Shown: piece by piece, positions 20,883 to 32,125 of the stretch
Layout: each line of letters opens with the position of its first letter
Numbering within the stretch: the stretch's first letter is position 1
Assembly (NCBI GenBank): GCA_907165135.1
Contig: OU015569.1
Location: forward strand, 4,898,001 to 4,962,000
Direction of reading: 5' to 3'
From: Oikopleura dioica
Taxonomy: Eukaryota; Chordata; Appendicularia; Copelata; Oikopleuridae
DNA length: 64,000 bases
The notes under the pieces: model-generated
Database searches by the model: none
Told to the model about the DNA's origin: nothing
The model's input: only the letters and a program-made list of their open reading frames with translations
Program-made: the position numbers and the translations under genes

Positions 20883-22330
20883 ATGCAAGAAGCGACAAAC
20901 GTAGACGATGAAAATGAAGAGTTTGAGTTTATAAAGAAAAGAGAGGCCAGGCAGGCGAAAATCGAACAGATCGAAGTTGCGCTCAGAGTGGGAGATGTTG
21001 CTTCCCTCAGGAACCTGGCAAGTCAAACTGGTGGGCTGCTCGAAGACAGATTAAGGAGGTAAGCGCTCGTGAAACGGGTCGAAAGATGCTCATCGTTGCT
21101 GATTTTAAGAGAGTGCTGGCCACTGCTGCTTTCGATCGACACAAACCGCCTCCCGCAATGCGGAGATCGAAAGAAATTACGAGCTTCCAAACACTATGAA
21201 CAGGTGAAACTAGACGTCGACAGGTCTGTGAAACGCTTTCCCGATCGAATGCCAGAAAAACAAAGAAGAAGTTTACAAGATGTAAAATAATGAATTCTTT
21301 GCTCATTAGTCTAGTGTGATTTTAAGCAATTAATGGACCTGATTCTATGGGTGCTGGAAGAAGAAGATGATCTGCACTATTACCAGGGATACCACGACGT
21401 ATGCGTTACTGTATTGAGAGTCTGTGGCCTCAGACTCGGGCAAGTGATTGCCAAGGAATTAAGCAAACGCCACTTGCGCGACTATATGTGTCCAACGATG
21501 GACCAAACCCGAATGCTACTTGACTTTATTATGCCCATCATTAAAGGTAATCGGAAATCAAAAAGGAATGGCATAAAAAACCTCGCACTTATAGAAGAAG
21601 ACGACGAGCTGCACGACTTCCTGCTTGAGTCCGATGTTGGCACCATTTTCGCTCTGTCTTGGGTCATCACGTGGTACGGACACGTCTTGGCCGAACACAA
21701 GTTCATTGTCCGTCTCTTCGATCTATTCCTCGCTTCGCATCCTCTCATGGCTGTCTACACAGCTGCAGCTATGGGTAAGCACCGAATCCAATCTTGCTTG
21801 ATACCATTTTCTGTGTTCAGTTCTTCACTGTGCGGACGACGTCCTGGACCAGGAATGTGACATGCCGGCCGTGCACCATACTCTCGTCAATCTACCAGGA
21901 ACGCTCGATCTCTCAGGCAATTTGGAGCCAATAATCGCCCTTGCAAATACGCTCTTCAAAAAGCACCCTCCGTCTTACCTAGCGAAAGTAAGCGATCTCC
22001 GTTCTTCTCTAGCTCTTACTCAATCCTTTCCAGACCAAATATGAAGCATATGAGAACTGTTCTCTTATCAAAGAATTCACTCACATGGAGCCAACGGAAA
22101 GACTCGTGATTAGGAGGAGCACCTCGTCTCAAAAATTCATTCAGGAAATGCTCTTTAATCGACCCTTCTATAATTTGATAGCATCCAGGCTCTACCGCGT
22201 TATCTTATCATCCTTTTCCGAATGATTATTGAGCATTTTCTAGCTTCTTAGCGCTTCCTTGACGGTGGCTGGACTGATCGCCGTCGCTTACAACTACATG
22301 AACGACTTCTTCACCTTAAACTTACTCTAG
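20883..22330 (+). CDS. TBC1D20: TBC1D20, RabGAP for Rab1/Rab18
   Basis: Seven exons (20883-21058, 21110-21281, 21327-21546, 21595-21774, 21821-21987, 22034-22198, 22244-22330), 388 residues. The TBC domain shows RRECWPLLLSIDTN, HYYQGYHDVCVTVL (the YxQ glutamine finger), LRDYMCPTMDQTRMLLDF and VGTIFALSWVITWYGHVL. A Trp-Pro doublet replaces the usual IxxDxxR arginine-finger region as in this subfamily. The C-terminus SLTVAGLIAVAYNYMNDFF is the single ER membrane anchor. It acts at the ER-Golgi interface. ATG at 20883 follows ggatttag, a probable trans-splice acceptor. Confidence 0.93.
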
Positions 22331-23011
22331 CTCGGCAACTGATATCATCATCATCACCAAAGTATTCTAAGTATTCAAAGTTCTGTCTCTCCAACTTTCT
22401 ACTACTACAGCTGGAATCTTCAATTTAAAACAAGTCAAACTAAAAAACGCGGTCGCTGGTGTTTCTAATTTTCATCTTTCTATCTCTCTCTTCTTTTTTT
22501 AAACAGAAAATTCATATTTTTAAATGTTACAGTATCGTTGTGTTGAACTCTTTTTAGGACATGACAGTTATGATGTTTTTAAGTATCATCTACGTATCTT
22601 CTTTTAATAGTTCAGTTTTCAAGTAAAGTATTCATTAATAACTTAAATAAACCTCTTCAATATCTTTCAACTGAAAATTGTTTACTCTAATTTTGGTAGA
22701 ATGCGCATTTTGAGATGCAAGTCGCGCGTATACTTGAGTGCAGGAAAGATTACTAACAAGAAAAAGCGCAGGGAAAAGGTGAAGCAGCGGGAAATCTCGA
22801 CAATGGTTTATAAACGACTCATGATCAGGGTTCACTTTGCAAATTTTTTGTAGAAGGCGCATAAATAGGAGATAGAACGCAAGATACAGTGTTAGTTATT
22901 AGTACCTTGTTTTTCGTTGTGAGTCCTTGAGTGGCGATTGAAAAAGGCCAAAATCATGAGAATCCGAAGGGCGGAGCAGCGTCGTCTAAATCAGCAGATT
23001 TGCGAGACATA
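22331..23011. other. Intergenic
   Basis: AT-rich 3' flank of TBC1D20; CATAAATAGG at about 22859-22868 could be a TATA box for the next gene. Nothing else recognised. Confidence 0.4.
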
Positions 23012-23245
23012 ATGTCGGAAAAGAGGAAGCCCGTCTTCAAAGCAAAGTTGGCGCCTTTCTTAGATCGCAAAATTGCATCGAGCTTCCCACTTTCAAAATT
23101 GGAAAAGATTGCAGGTAACTTACTTAGTTTCGATAGAGAAGAGCGCTTCTTTATTTTTGAAAAGTCAGTTGCAAATTCTGGATTGTTAGCAAAGCAGATG
23201 AAAGCAAAACTTGCCCGTGCGATGCAAAAGATCACACCCGGATGA
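23012..23245 (+). CDS. Hypothetical small basic protein
   Basis: Single frame of 77 residues from the first ATG: MSEKRKPVFKAKLAPFLDRK, ending RAMQKITPG. The frame is open 27 codons further upstream to a GTG (22931), so an unseen 5' exon may add residues. Composition is helical and Lys-rich (KLEKIAGNLLSFDREERFF). No family recognised. The WIPI gene starts 115 bases downstream on the same strand behind a gttttaag, suggesting co-transcription. Confidence 0.5.
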   Translation: MSEKRKPVFKAKLAPFLDRKIASSFPLSKLEKIAGNLLSFDREERFFIFEKSVANSGLLAKQMKAKLARAMQKITPG

Positions 23246-23360
23246 TGACGGAGAAACATAATTCAGCGCTGCTCAAATAAACACTACCCCAGAGATCATT
23301 TTTCTTCTGTAAATTCTGTGTTCGATGATAGAAGAGAAAATATGAATGACTGTTTTAAGA

Positions 23361-24737
23361 ATGGTGACGGGTGACGAGTTACTGTATGTCGGCTTCAACC
23401 AGGACCACGGCTGCTTCGCCTGCGGCACGAAATCTGGCTTCGTCGTTTACAATTCTTACCCGTTAAAAGTAAGTCACAGTAACTGTGATCTTTTTTCACA
23501 CTTCTAAAGATAAAACAACGCCGTGTGATCCAAGGCTTGTCGTCTGGATGTTCAAAAGTGGAGATGCTTTACCGCTGCAATTTCTTGGCTCTAGTCGGTA
23601 GAGAATCTTGTCCACAGTTGCCATCGACTAAAGTGGCAGTTTGGGACTGCGAAACGCGACAAGTGGCAGCAGAACTCGCTTTCTCGTCTGATGTCCGGAG
23701 AGTCAGGCTGTCGAGAGATCGAATCGTTGTCGCGCTAGGTTTGTTCCTCATTCCTTTCTGTTACTTTTCACCTTCAAAATAGATACAATGGTGAAAGTTT
23801 TTACGTTCACTCGACCGCCACAGCAAAGCGACGTCTTCGAATCAGGTCCGAATCCAAATGGACTTCTAGTTCTTTCTCCCAGCTACCAAAACGTGGTAAT
23901 CGCCTTCCCCTCACGAAAAGTCGGCTACGTTACTCTAATCAGGCTCATTGCGGAAGGCGCCAACGACGAAAAGGAGATCGAAGCGCATAAAGTTTCCATT
24001 TTCAATCTCTAAAACTGTTTTAATGAATTTCTAGGGAAAACTCGCACAAATTGCAATTAGCCAAGACGGAAAACTACTAGCCACGGCTTCAGCCAAGGGA
24101 ACACTAATTAGAGTTTGGAACACGGCGACACTTGAAAAGGTTCGATTTTCATTCTACTATATCATTAAACATTTATCAAAATTGTTTTGATTTTTATTAT
24201 ATTAATATTAAACCTTACGGGATCTCCGTGATACCCCACTGAGAAGCCATATTTTAAATATATAATCAGATAAATTATTAGATTTTGATTCTTCCCTGAT
24301 AAATTTAAACTCTACGAATATTCCAGGTGTACGAATTGAGAAGAGGAGTAAGCGACGCCTTCACATATTCAATAAATTTTTCCTCCGACTGCTCCCTTCT
24401 CTGCTCCCTTTCCTCCCGCGGCACGTGTCACATTTGGAAGCTATCAGATGCCCAGGACAAGAAGTCACTTCTCGACGGCAGGAGAAGCGTCGCACAAGTG
24501 CAAATTCCTGACTTTGTTCAAAAATCAGGTATTGTTGTCGCTTTCGCTTAATTTTGGTTAGAGAGACATTCAGGGTTCGACCCCAGCGTGGAGCCGTATC
24601 AGTGCGCGTTCACTCCGGACATGAAGCGGCTGCTGGTCATTTGCGACAACGGCACCTATCACAGATATCGTCTGCGTCTCGCCAAGGGCCAGGAGCCTCT
24701 CCATGAGCATTCTGTAAATTTCCTCTCTCAATCGTGA
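23361..24737 (+). CDS. WDR45: PROPPIN of WIPI3/4 type (WDR45/WDR45B, Atg18 family)
   Basis: Six exons (23361-23468, 23510-23738, 23783-23991, 24035-24139, 24327-24528, 24574-24737), 338 residues. Seven-bladed WD40-like propeller with [49 protein letters not shown] and the LRRG phosphoinositide-binding motif (YELRRGVSD), which replaces the FRRG of the family as in human WDR45/45B. These proteins bind PI3P on phagophores and work with ATG2 in autophagosome growth. The last exon ends HSVNFLSQS at a stop inside a possible donor (gtaaat), so a further exon cannot be excluded. Confidence 0.88.
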
Positions 24738-25250
24738 TTCAGAGTGTTCTCTTCCTTGATTTCCAAATTCAAAAACTCTTTCTATTTCTATCCTGTTATT
24801 TTCTCTCCAGTTTGTTCAAGAACACACATCTGTCTGCAAAAAACTATTTCGGTGATCATTCATTTTGCCATTGATCCATTACCTTCTTTTTTATTTTCAA
24901 AAACTGATAAGAATTCTCATTCAAGAAAAAGCAACAATCCGTAAGGTGTCTTCTTTCTCTCCCATTTTCTTCAAACTGATACCATTTCAACAAAAAACTG
25001 ATCTCCTGGATGTTTCTTATCTCTTTACTTGTGAACCTTACCCGCGGCTCTTTCGAGGCCGAAAAATTATTATTATATTATAATAACACTGTTATAATGT
25101 AAATTCAAAAAAGCAAATCGGTACGCGCTCTACCGAAAACAAAAACAACTGTCAATACTTAAAAAGGTTAATCCTGGTCTATAGCTATTCCACTTAAAAA
25201 TTCATCATGTAAAAATCAAAAGCTTTTATTTCAAGTGTTCACTTTTTAAG
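24738..25250. other. Intergenic
   Basis: AT-rich; short self-complementary AAATTATTATTATATTATAATAA near 25064-25086. tttttaag directly precedes the POLE2 ATG. Confidence 0.5.
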
Positions 25251-27931
25251 ATGGGACGAAAGGTGGATGTCGCGAAATCGCTGAAATTCTTTGGTTACTC
25301 GATTCAAAAAGATGCTGCAGGTATGCAAAAAAGAAATGAACAGTTTTCAAACTGTCGAATTTCAGAACTAGTGAGCAAACAGTTGGAAAACGTTCCTCTA
25401 TCAACGCATGATGACTGGATCGACAATCTGGTCGACTCTCTCCAGCGCCAAACGCTCAAGTCGAACATTCTCAACTTTACTGATGTTCGATCGGCGCTGA
25501 AAGACTTGCAGCGTTCTGGAGGTCAAGTCGTGGAATTAATGGAGGCAGAGACGAGCCAAACAACTGTATGTACGGGCGCTATCTATTATTCATCAGTTAT
25601 CGCAGATGAGATAGAGTTTTTTTAGCAGGAGGAGCAGCAAGAAACAGACAAAAAAGATTCCTTCTTTCGGGTTATCGACGCCTTTGAAGTACCCCGGTAC
25701 ATTTACGATCGAGAAGGAGAGAGATATGTTAAAGAAACACAGCAACCGCTCATGGGAGGGATCGACTCCAAAGTCGAGATGTTCAGAGAAAGGTAAAAAA
25801 TCAAACTTGGCTTATAGAGTCTCTAAATAGTGCGTCTTTATGAATAGAATATAGATTATTCTTAAATGGAATTAAACTTTTGATAAATAATTCAGAAAAC
25901 ATGACTTTATTACAGCAGTAACATATTATTTAAAATAATTCCTATTAGCAATCATTTTTGGCAGAGGCTCCAACAACAGCTCTATATTTGGTAGAACTTA
26001 AACATTTTTCTCTCATTTAAAAATAAGGCTTGATTCACAGAATAAACAGTTTATATGATGAAATAATTTGTGTTTATCATTTTATCAGTATTCTTCCGGA
26101 AGATCGATATTTATACTATTCCAATTGATGGCGCTATAACGCTCGTTATCATACCGGAAAATTCGCGATAACATTTGACCAATCTTAGAAAGAATTGCTT
26201 TTAAAAAGATCTCATTACTAGTCGCCTTCATTCAGGTACAATTCCGTGCTGGTCAGGACTCTTCGTCATCGACTTTTTTCGGCTGGCCATAGAAAAGCGC
26301 AAACTGCACAGTTCTCGCTTCAGAAGATTGAGTACCTAAAAGGCTGCACTTCAAAAATGAAGGATATCGTCATTCTTGGCATGTTGAATCAGATGAAAGA
26401 AGGAGAGTGGTGGATCGAAGACCCTTCTGGCGCGATATTAATAGACATGAAAAACGCTACCTTCCATAAAGGCACAGTTTGAAAGATAGAGTCTATACCC
26501 TCTGTGCGGCAGCCTTTGTCTCTTTTTTCAGCGATTTTGAACTCGAGAAAAAGGATTATTCACGGAGTCATCGATGATTTTGGTAGAAGGAACTTATGAT
26601 AATGGGGTGATTTACGCGACGGCATTCGGCTTCCCTCCGCCCGAAAGTGCCTCCGTCTCACGTAGCTACCACAGTACAACGAATTTCTTTGGCGGCGAAA
26701 GGGGCACCAACATTGGAAGTTCCGAAAGAATGCAAGTTTTGGAGAGAGATTGCGAGAATTCCGTTTGCTTCTTGTCAGGAAAGGATTTATAAATTGATAA
26801 TTTATTGAAGTTGAAATGCTTTCATTGTTCAATTCCAATAGGGATTTGAAATCCTCTCTGAGGCGTGCACTTGGACGAAGAGAAACCCTTCAATCGGCTA
26901 ATACGACTTTTGGAAGGATTCGCCGTGGCACCGCCGATCGCCTTCGTTCTTTGCGGCGAGCTTCTTGCCTCTCCTCACATGCCAAACTCGTACGACGTTC
27001 TCAGCGAGCGTCTCGAGAAGCTGGCAAGAAAGGCTGTCGAGCTTGATCTTCGCGATACACACTTCGTTTTCATTCCTTCCTCGTCTGATCCCGGCCTGGG
27101 CGATTGCCTACCGAGGTACATTTGCAACTTGTGGGTGTTTTCTACCTCCGGCGATTTTAGACCGGCAATTCCCGAGTCCGTTATACCTCAATATGTTCGT
27201 CAGAAGCTGCCAAAATGGACATTCACGTCTAATCCATCGCGTATCACGCTTTTCTCGCAAGAAATCGTCATCTATCGAGCAGACCTCGTCGCCAAGCTGA
27301 TGCGTCACGCTGTGCGCATGCCCGCTGGTGATCACCAAGAAATGGCCGTCAAGACAATCTTGAGCCAGGCTCACCTGAGTCCCCTCCCGCAGCGACTTTC
27401 CCCTATTTATTGGGGCTGGGATCATGCACTGCCACGGGGTTGAAACTTCAAACAGAGACTTCTTATATCGCTATCGAAAATTTATTTACTAAATAGGGCA
27501 CTTCCAAAAATACTCCTTTTAAAGTCTTTATTTGAGATTTTTTGACTGCTGTAGAGAGTACACATTGTCCCGGCCGGAAGTGCCGTTGAGACTCGCCCGC
27601 TTATAGCTTAGCTGTTGAAAAAGTGACTGTAAGTCTAGTGAAAGCAAAAGTTCGGGAGGAATAACATCCGGACTACTCGTGGCCCCCTTTAGATGTTCGT
27701 TTAGATCATCTATTGAGACAGGGTTATTTTTGCTTGTTGCGGTTTTCAACCCCTGACCAGCGATTATTTCCACTGCCCGATGTTTTGGTGTTAGCGGACA
27801 CATATCAAGAGTACAACCTGACATCATCGGGCGTTGTGTGCCTAAATCCGTCTTCCTTCGCAAAAGACGGCAGCTTCCACGTTTACTATCCGAATCACCG
27901 AAACGTCGAAGTATCAAAAGTCCCCTTATGA
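25251..27931 (+). CDS. POLE2: DNA polymerase epsilon subunit 2
   Basis: Eight exons (25251-25320, 25366-25565, 25626-25792, 26236-26471, 26554-26778, 26863-27115, 27161-27437, 27761-27931), 532 residues against 527 in human. B-subunit scaffold of the leading-strand polymerase. Blocks seen: VIDAFEVPRYIYD, MVEG-type ILVEGTYDNGVIYATAFGFP, STTNFFGG, FVLCGELLAS, FVFIPSSSDPGLGDCLPR, KTILSQAHLSPLPQRLSP, IYWGWDHAL and PLPDVLVLAD. Introns 4 (26472-26553) and 5 (26779-26862) align only as GC-AG and GA-AG. The last intron (27438-27760) has no good GT donor either (GG-AG or CC), holds an antisense exon and is bounded by short inverted repeats. Confidence 0.93.
27528..27753 (-). CDS. Antisense 3' exon inside last POLE2 intron
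   Basis: Minus-strand frame starting GLKTATSKNNPVSIDDLNEH and ending NVYSLQQSKNLK. It begins right after a cag acceptor and its stop overlaps an AATAAA, like a true 3' terminal exon. Leu-rich amphipathic stretch LLLSLDLQSLFQQLSYK. Upstream the frame stays open across the antisense of the last POLE2 exon. Its outer limits coincide with GGGGTTGAAA/TTTCAACCCC inverted repeats (27436-27445, 27744-27753), so it may be carried by an insertion. No family recognised and no start exon found. Confidence 0.4.
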
Positions 27932-27953
27932 GACTTTTCTTCAGTTACTAAAA

Positions 27954-28157
27954 ATGAGCCTTTTCCTGTCTTTGATCATTTCAACATTCACTCACTACAC
28001 TGCCTTTACCCTTTCTAGGGAAGTGAACGAGCGACGAACTTTTTTCAGTAAAACTAGGTTAGCTTCGAATTTCTAATAAGGCCGATCGAGAGAGTCTCTA
28101 GAGAAAATACGCGGCTTATTCCAGTTGATGCAATTATTGCGTTCAAATACCCGATAA
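27954..28157 (+). CDS. Candidate small secreted peptide
   Basis: Two exons (27954-28047, 28081-28157; 33-base GT-AG intron), 56 residues. It starts MSLFLSLIISTFTHYTAFTL, a clear signal peptide, followed by SREVNERRTFFS and an amphipathic basic helix (SLEKIRGLFQLMQLLRSNTR). It lies 22 bases after the POLE2 stop behind ttttcttcag, the arrangement expected for a downstream operon gene. An alternative frame is open across exon 2, so the C-terminus is uncertain. No homologue recognised; hormone-like or antimicrobial-like roles would be guesses. Confidence 0.4.
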
Positions 28158-28406
28158 CTTCAACTCCTTTCATAGAAATCGGGCCACCATCACGTTATTC
28201 AAACATCGTGTTTTTTCGACTGATTTTTTTTACAGTACCGACCTGTTTTATCGGTAGATTGGCTTGATCAATCTGATAGTAATTCTGACACTAAGTTCCC
28301 TAGTTTTGTTACGTTGAGATTGTATTTTGTGGCTCGTTCACTTCAGAGAGTCTGTAAATCTAGCCAAGCAACAGTCAATTAAAAAAATATTCTTCAGAGA
28401 TAAAAA

Positions 28407-29286
28407 ATGGCGAGTCAACAAGAAACAGAAGAATTCGAAATTGATTGGAAGTGCAACTCGCTGTGGACAGTCGAGTACCCTAAGGGTTCCAAACTGGGCA
28501 AATTGCTCTCTCACTTTTCGATGATTCCCGTGATTGCTCCTTTCGCGCTGCTGGTCCTTTTGATTATCAAGCGCAACTTTGCCAGTTTCCGCTGCTTGAC
28601 TGGTCTTCTAGCCTCTACCCTTTTCTGTCGCCTTTTAAAAAGTTACTTTCGTTTTCCAAGGCCTGATGCAGGTCACTCCGCCTCGCACGGCAAGTACGGC
28701 TTCCCTTCCGACCATTCTATGTCAGGTAATCACCAAGCGAATAATTATTGTTGATCTACGAGTGAATGTTTAGTCGCCGTGCTCGTCATATTCGTTCTTC
28801 ATTATTCAAAGAAAATCAATTCGATTTGTCTTCGCGCTCTTGTCAATCTTTCAATTATTTTCTCGTCCCTCCTCGTCGTCATCTCACGCGTTTTTCTTCA
28901 GGTAAATATATTTTTATTAATCAAAACAAGGCTTTGCACCATTTTCTATCAGGTCCAAAAAATAAGTTTGGCTCTTTCTTATTAAATTTAAATTTCACAG
29001 TATTGTGGCGGCATTATAAACCTGGTTATTTAATGCATTCATTAAATGGCTGGATAAAAGCAATACATTATTAATCGTTTCTTTTTAGTATCATAGCCTG
29101 GATCAAGTATTAGCTGGCTACTGTTTCGGCTTGCTTTTTGCATTGATTTGGCTAAAATGCAGCAAATCGCAGAAGAAAAACTTCGAGCACGCGTCAAAGA
29201 GAATTGCCGAAGAAGCGACCAAATTTGAGAAGCTAAAAATTGTTAAATTCTTCGCTGGCGAAGGAGAAAGCAAAAAGACTTCGTAG
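28407..29286 (+). CDS. DOLPP1: Dolichyldiphosphatase (PAP2 family)
   Basis: Three exons (28407-28725, 28774-28901, 29089-29286), 214 residues. The three PAP2 phosphatase motifs are present: K-x6-RP in KSYFRFPRP, PSxH in PSDHSM and SRx5Hx3D in SRVFLQYHSLD. The N-terminal VEYPKGSKLGKLLSHFSM matches DOLPP1. Four hydrophobic segments. The enzyme hydrolyses dolichyl diphosphate in the ER lumen to recycle the carrier for N-glycosylation. The Lys-rich C-terminus (ESKKTS) could serve ER retention. Shorter than the human protein (238). Confidence 0.9.
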
Positions 29287-29498
29287 ACAGTCTGGTAGAC
29301 AATTATTAGTGCTAGTTAATGTTCTTCCCTAATTCCGATATTCTTTTTTCTGTATTTCTTGTCTCAGTAGATTTCCAATAAAGTGAGTAATTAATTAACA
29401 ATCCGTCAAAAAGGAATCATTTTTTACGATAAGGCCTTTGTTAGCCTATGAAAAACCTAAAAACTAAGTATTTTTCTGAGATGAGCTTCGTGAGAAGA

Positions 29499-31714
29499 GG
29501 ACGGAAAAAATCCAAATTTAAAAAAATCTTTTTTTTTGGAATTTCATTTTTTTATTGTTTCCATCAAATTCTCCATATTCGAAAACCTAGAAAAAAATTA
29601 TTTGTTTAGACAGGAGGCCTTCTAAATATTTTTTAATATTCATCTAAAAGTGCAAAAATGCCCTTCAGGAAAAGCTTCTTTTGAAAGGGTTCCGGTAATT
29701 TTTCTTTTGATTTCTTTCCTCGACCATCTAGAGACAGGTCTCGGACAGTTCGGTTAGCAAAAAAAAATAAATAATACTTATTGTCTTCATGCTCAAAATA
29801 TGCATTAAATAACGTGTTAATGACCAAAAACACCGAAAAACGTGAAAAAACGCTGAACGATCAATGATCGTCATTCTATTGAGCGAAAAAAAGTCGAATA
29901 AGTCAAAGGCAAGATATTTCAAAATAATTGCCTATCGAAATATATAAATGTATATCATTCATTAAGAGCTATTTTGTCAATTCACAGAGATGCGACTATT
30001 TGGCTATTTTTCAATCAACTTAATAATCTCAGAGGCAACGAAACGCAAAACGACCAATTTTTTAACGACATTGTTATTTTTGAATGCTTAAAAATAACCA
30101 TTCATTGTACGGATAGTCGAAATCTTGGGGCCTCCAATCTCATTTTTCTCAAACTTGTTCAAATACAGTCACTTATCATGTCTGCAAAATTTCATGCGAT
30201 TTGAAACGCAGCGCGACCATTTTTAGTATAATTTATTATAAAGCTTTAAATAGCTCTAGAATCTGAGTTTTTCGGGCCTCCAAGCTGATTGCTCTTGACC
30301 AAACTTTGGTATATGTAAACTACATTTATGCAAAATTTCATAAAATTTGAGACGCAGCGCGACCCTTTTTGTCCAAATTATATCGAAATTCTATAAAAAT
30401 AGCAATTTATTAGTTGGTTTTGGCTCTAGAATCCAAGTTTCGAGAGCCTCCAACCTAATTCTTCTCAAGCAGGGTAAGAAGACTATATTCTATCTGACTG
30501 CCTAATTTCAATCAAATCGAGACGCAGCGCGACCATTTTTTACGCTTCAAATCGATTTATTTTTGGTAGGTTGATAAAAAGCACCCGCTGAAACTCGCAT
30601 GAGAAAAATTGGGCTGGAGGCCATTGGAACTTGGATTCTTGATCCAAAACTTACTAATAAGTGGTTATTATTATCATTTTTTCGTAAAAAATGGTCGCGC
30701 TGCGTCTCGATTTGATTGAAATTAGGCAGTCAGATAGAATATAGTCTTCTTACCCTGCTTGAGAAGAATTAGGTTGGAGGCTCTCGAAACTTGGATTCTA
30801 GAGCCAAAACCAACTAATAAATTGCTATTTTTATAGAATTTCGATATAATTTGGACAAAAAGGGTCGCGCTGCGTCTCAAATTTTATGAAATTTTGCATA
30901 AATGTAGTTTACATATACCAAAGTTTGGTCAAGAGCAATCAGCTTGGAGGCCCGAAAAACTCAGATTCTAGAGCTATTTAAAGCTTTATAATAAATTATA
31001 CTAAAAATGGTCGCGCTGCGTTTCAAATCGCATGAAATTTTGCAGACATGATAAGTGACTGTATTTGAACAAGTTTGAGAAAATGAGATTGGAGGCCCCA
31101 AGATTTCGACTATCCGTACAATGAATGGTTATTTTTAAGCATTCAAAAATAACAATGTCGTTAAAAAATTGGTCGTTTTGCGTTTCGTTGCCTCTGAGAT
31201 TATTAAGTTGATTGAAAAATAGCCAAATAGTCGCATCTCTGTGAATTGACAAAATAGCTCTTAATGAATGATATACATTTATATATTTCGATAGGCAATT
31301 ATTTTGAAATATCTTGCCTTTGACTTATTCGACTTTTTCGCTCAATAGAATGACGATCATTGATCGTTCAGCGTTTTTTCACGTTTTTCGGTGTTTTTGG
31401 TCATTAACACGTTATTTAATGCATATTTTGAGCATGAAGACAATAAGTATTATTTATTTTTTTGCTAACCGAACTGTCCGAGACCTGTCTCTAGATGGTC
31501 GAGGAAAGAAATCAAAAGAAAAATTACCGGAACCCTTTCAAAAGAAGCTTTTCCTGAAGGGCATTTTTGCACTTTTAGATGAATATTAAAAATATTTAGA
31601 AGGCCTCCTGTCTAAACAAATAATTTTTCTAGGTTTTCGAATATGGAGAATTTGATGGAAACAATAAAAAATGAAATTCCAAAAAAGATTTTTAAATTTG
31701 GATTTTTTCCGTCC
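29499..31714. mobile_element. 2.2 kb palindrome (foldback element)
   Basis: Arms of about 1.04 kb: 29499-30543 and 30682-31714, around a 138-base spacer. Outer ends are GGACGGAAAAAATCC and its complement, bounded by AGAAG on both sides (29493-29498 region and 31715-31719). Arms carry degenerate tandem units of about 145-170 bases, each containing a GACGCAGCGCGACCATTTTT-like word (about 30200, 30350, 30520). The same frames (for example 31314-31589 and its mirror near 29633) appear in both arms and are not convincing proteins. Confidence 0.85.
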
Positions 31715-31795
31715 AGAAGTGATTAAATTTGAATTTGTAAAAAGGCTTCTCTAAAATATTAAATGGAAAATTGAAAGACACGCCAAAAATCATCA

Positions 31796-32050
31796 ATGTC
31801 TGTATTGAATCGATCTTTTGATCTTGACGAGTCTGATTTAAGAGCTTGCCACAGTAGTGTCGCGTGTTTATTCCCAGTAAAGCCTGGCATTAAAGGAATA
31901 TCGATTTCGGGCCTTCACGAATTTGTGTTTCTGTCCAATGCAATTACCTTCTCCCTCTTTGCGACACCACTTTTCGCATTTTCATTTCTAACAAAATCAA
32001 CATACGCGTTTTTTATATATTTTCACAGCTCGACTAAGAGAAAACAATAG
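31796..32050 (+). CDS. Hypothetical membrane protein upstream of NSF
   Basis: ATG-started frame of 84 residues: MSVLNRSFDLDESDLRACHS, then a hydrophobic run FSLFATPLFAFSFLT and YAFFIYF, ending SSTKRKQ. It sits between the big palindrome and NSF (75 bases before the NSF ATG, same strand), so it could be the first gene of an operon. No family recognised and codon use is weak. Confidence 0.3.
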   Translation: MSVLNRSFDLDESDLRACHSSVACLFPVKPGIKGISISGLHEFVFLSNAITFSLFATPLFAFSFLTKSTYAFFIYFHSSTKRKQ

Positions 32051-32125
32051 AGCCTTTTGGAAAGCTCGAAAAATATTTAACAAGGATTTGTGCGAGTTCT
32101 AATGAATGTTTGTTTAGAAAGAAAA

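Noticed and set aside
31314-31589. 91-residue frame in the palindrome, repeated in the other arm
   Set aside because: Both copies follow from the inverted repeat, and codon use is that of AT-rich non-coding DNA.
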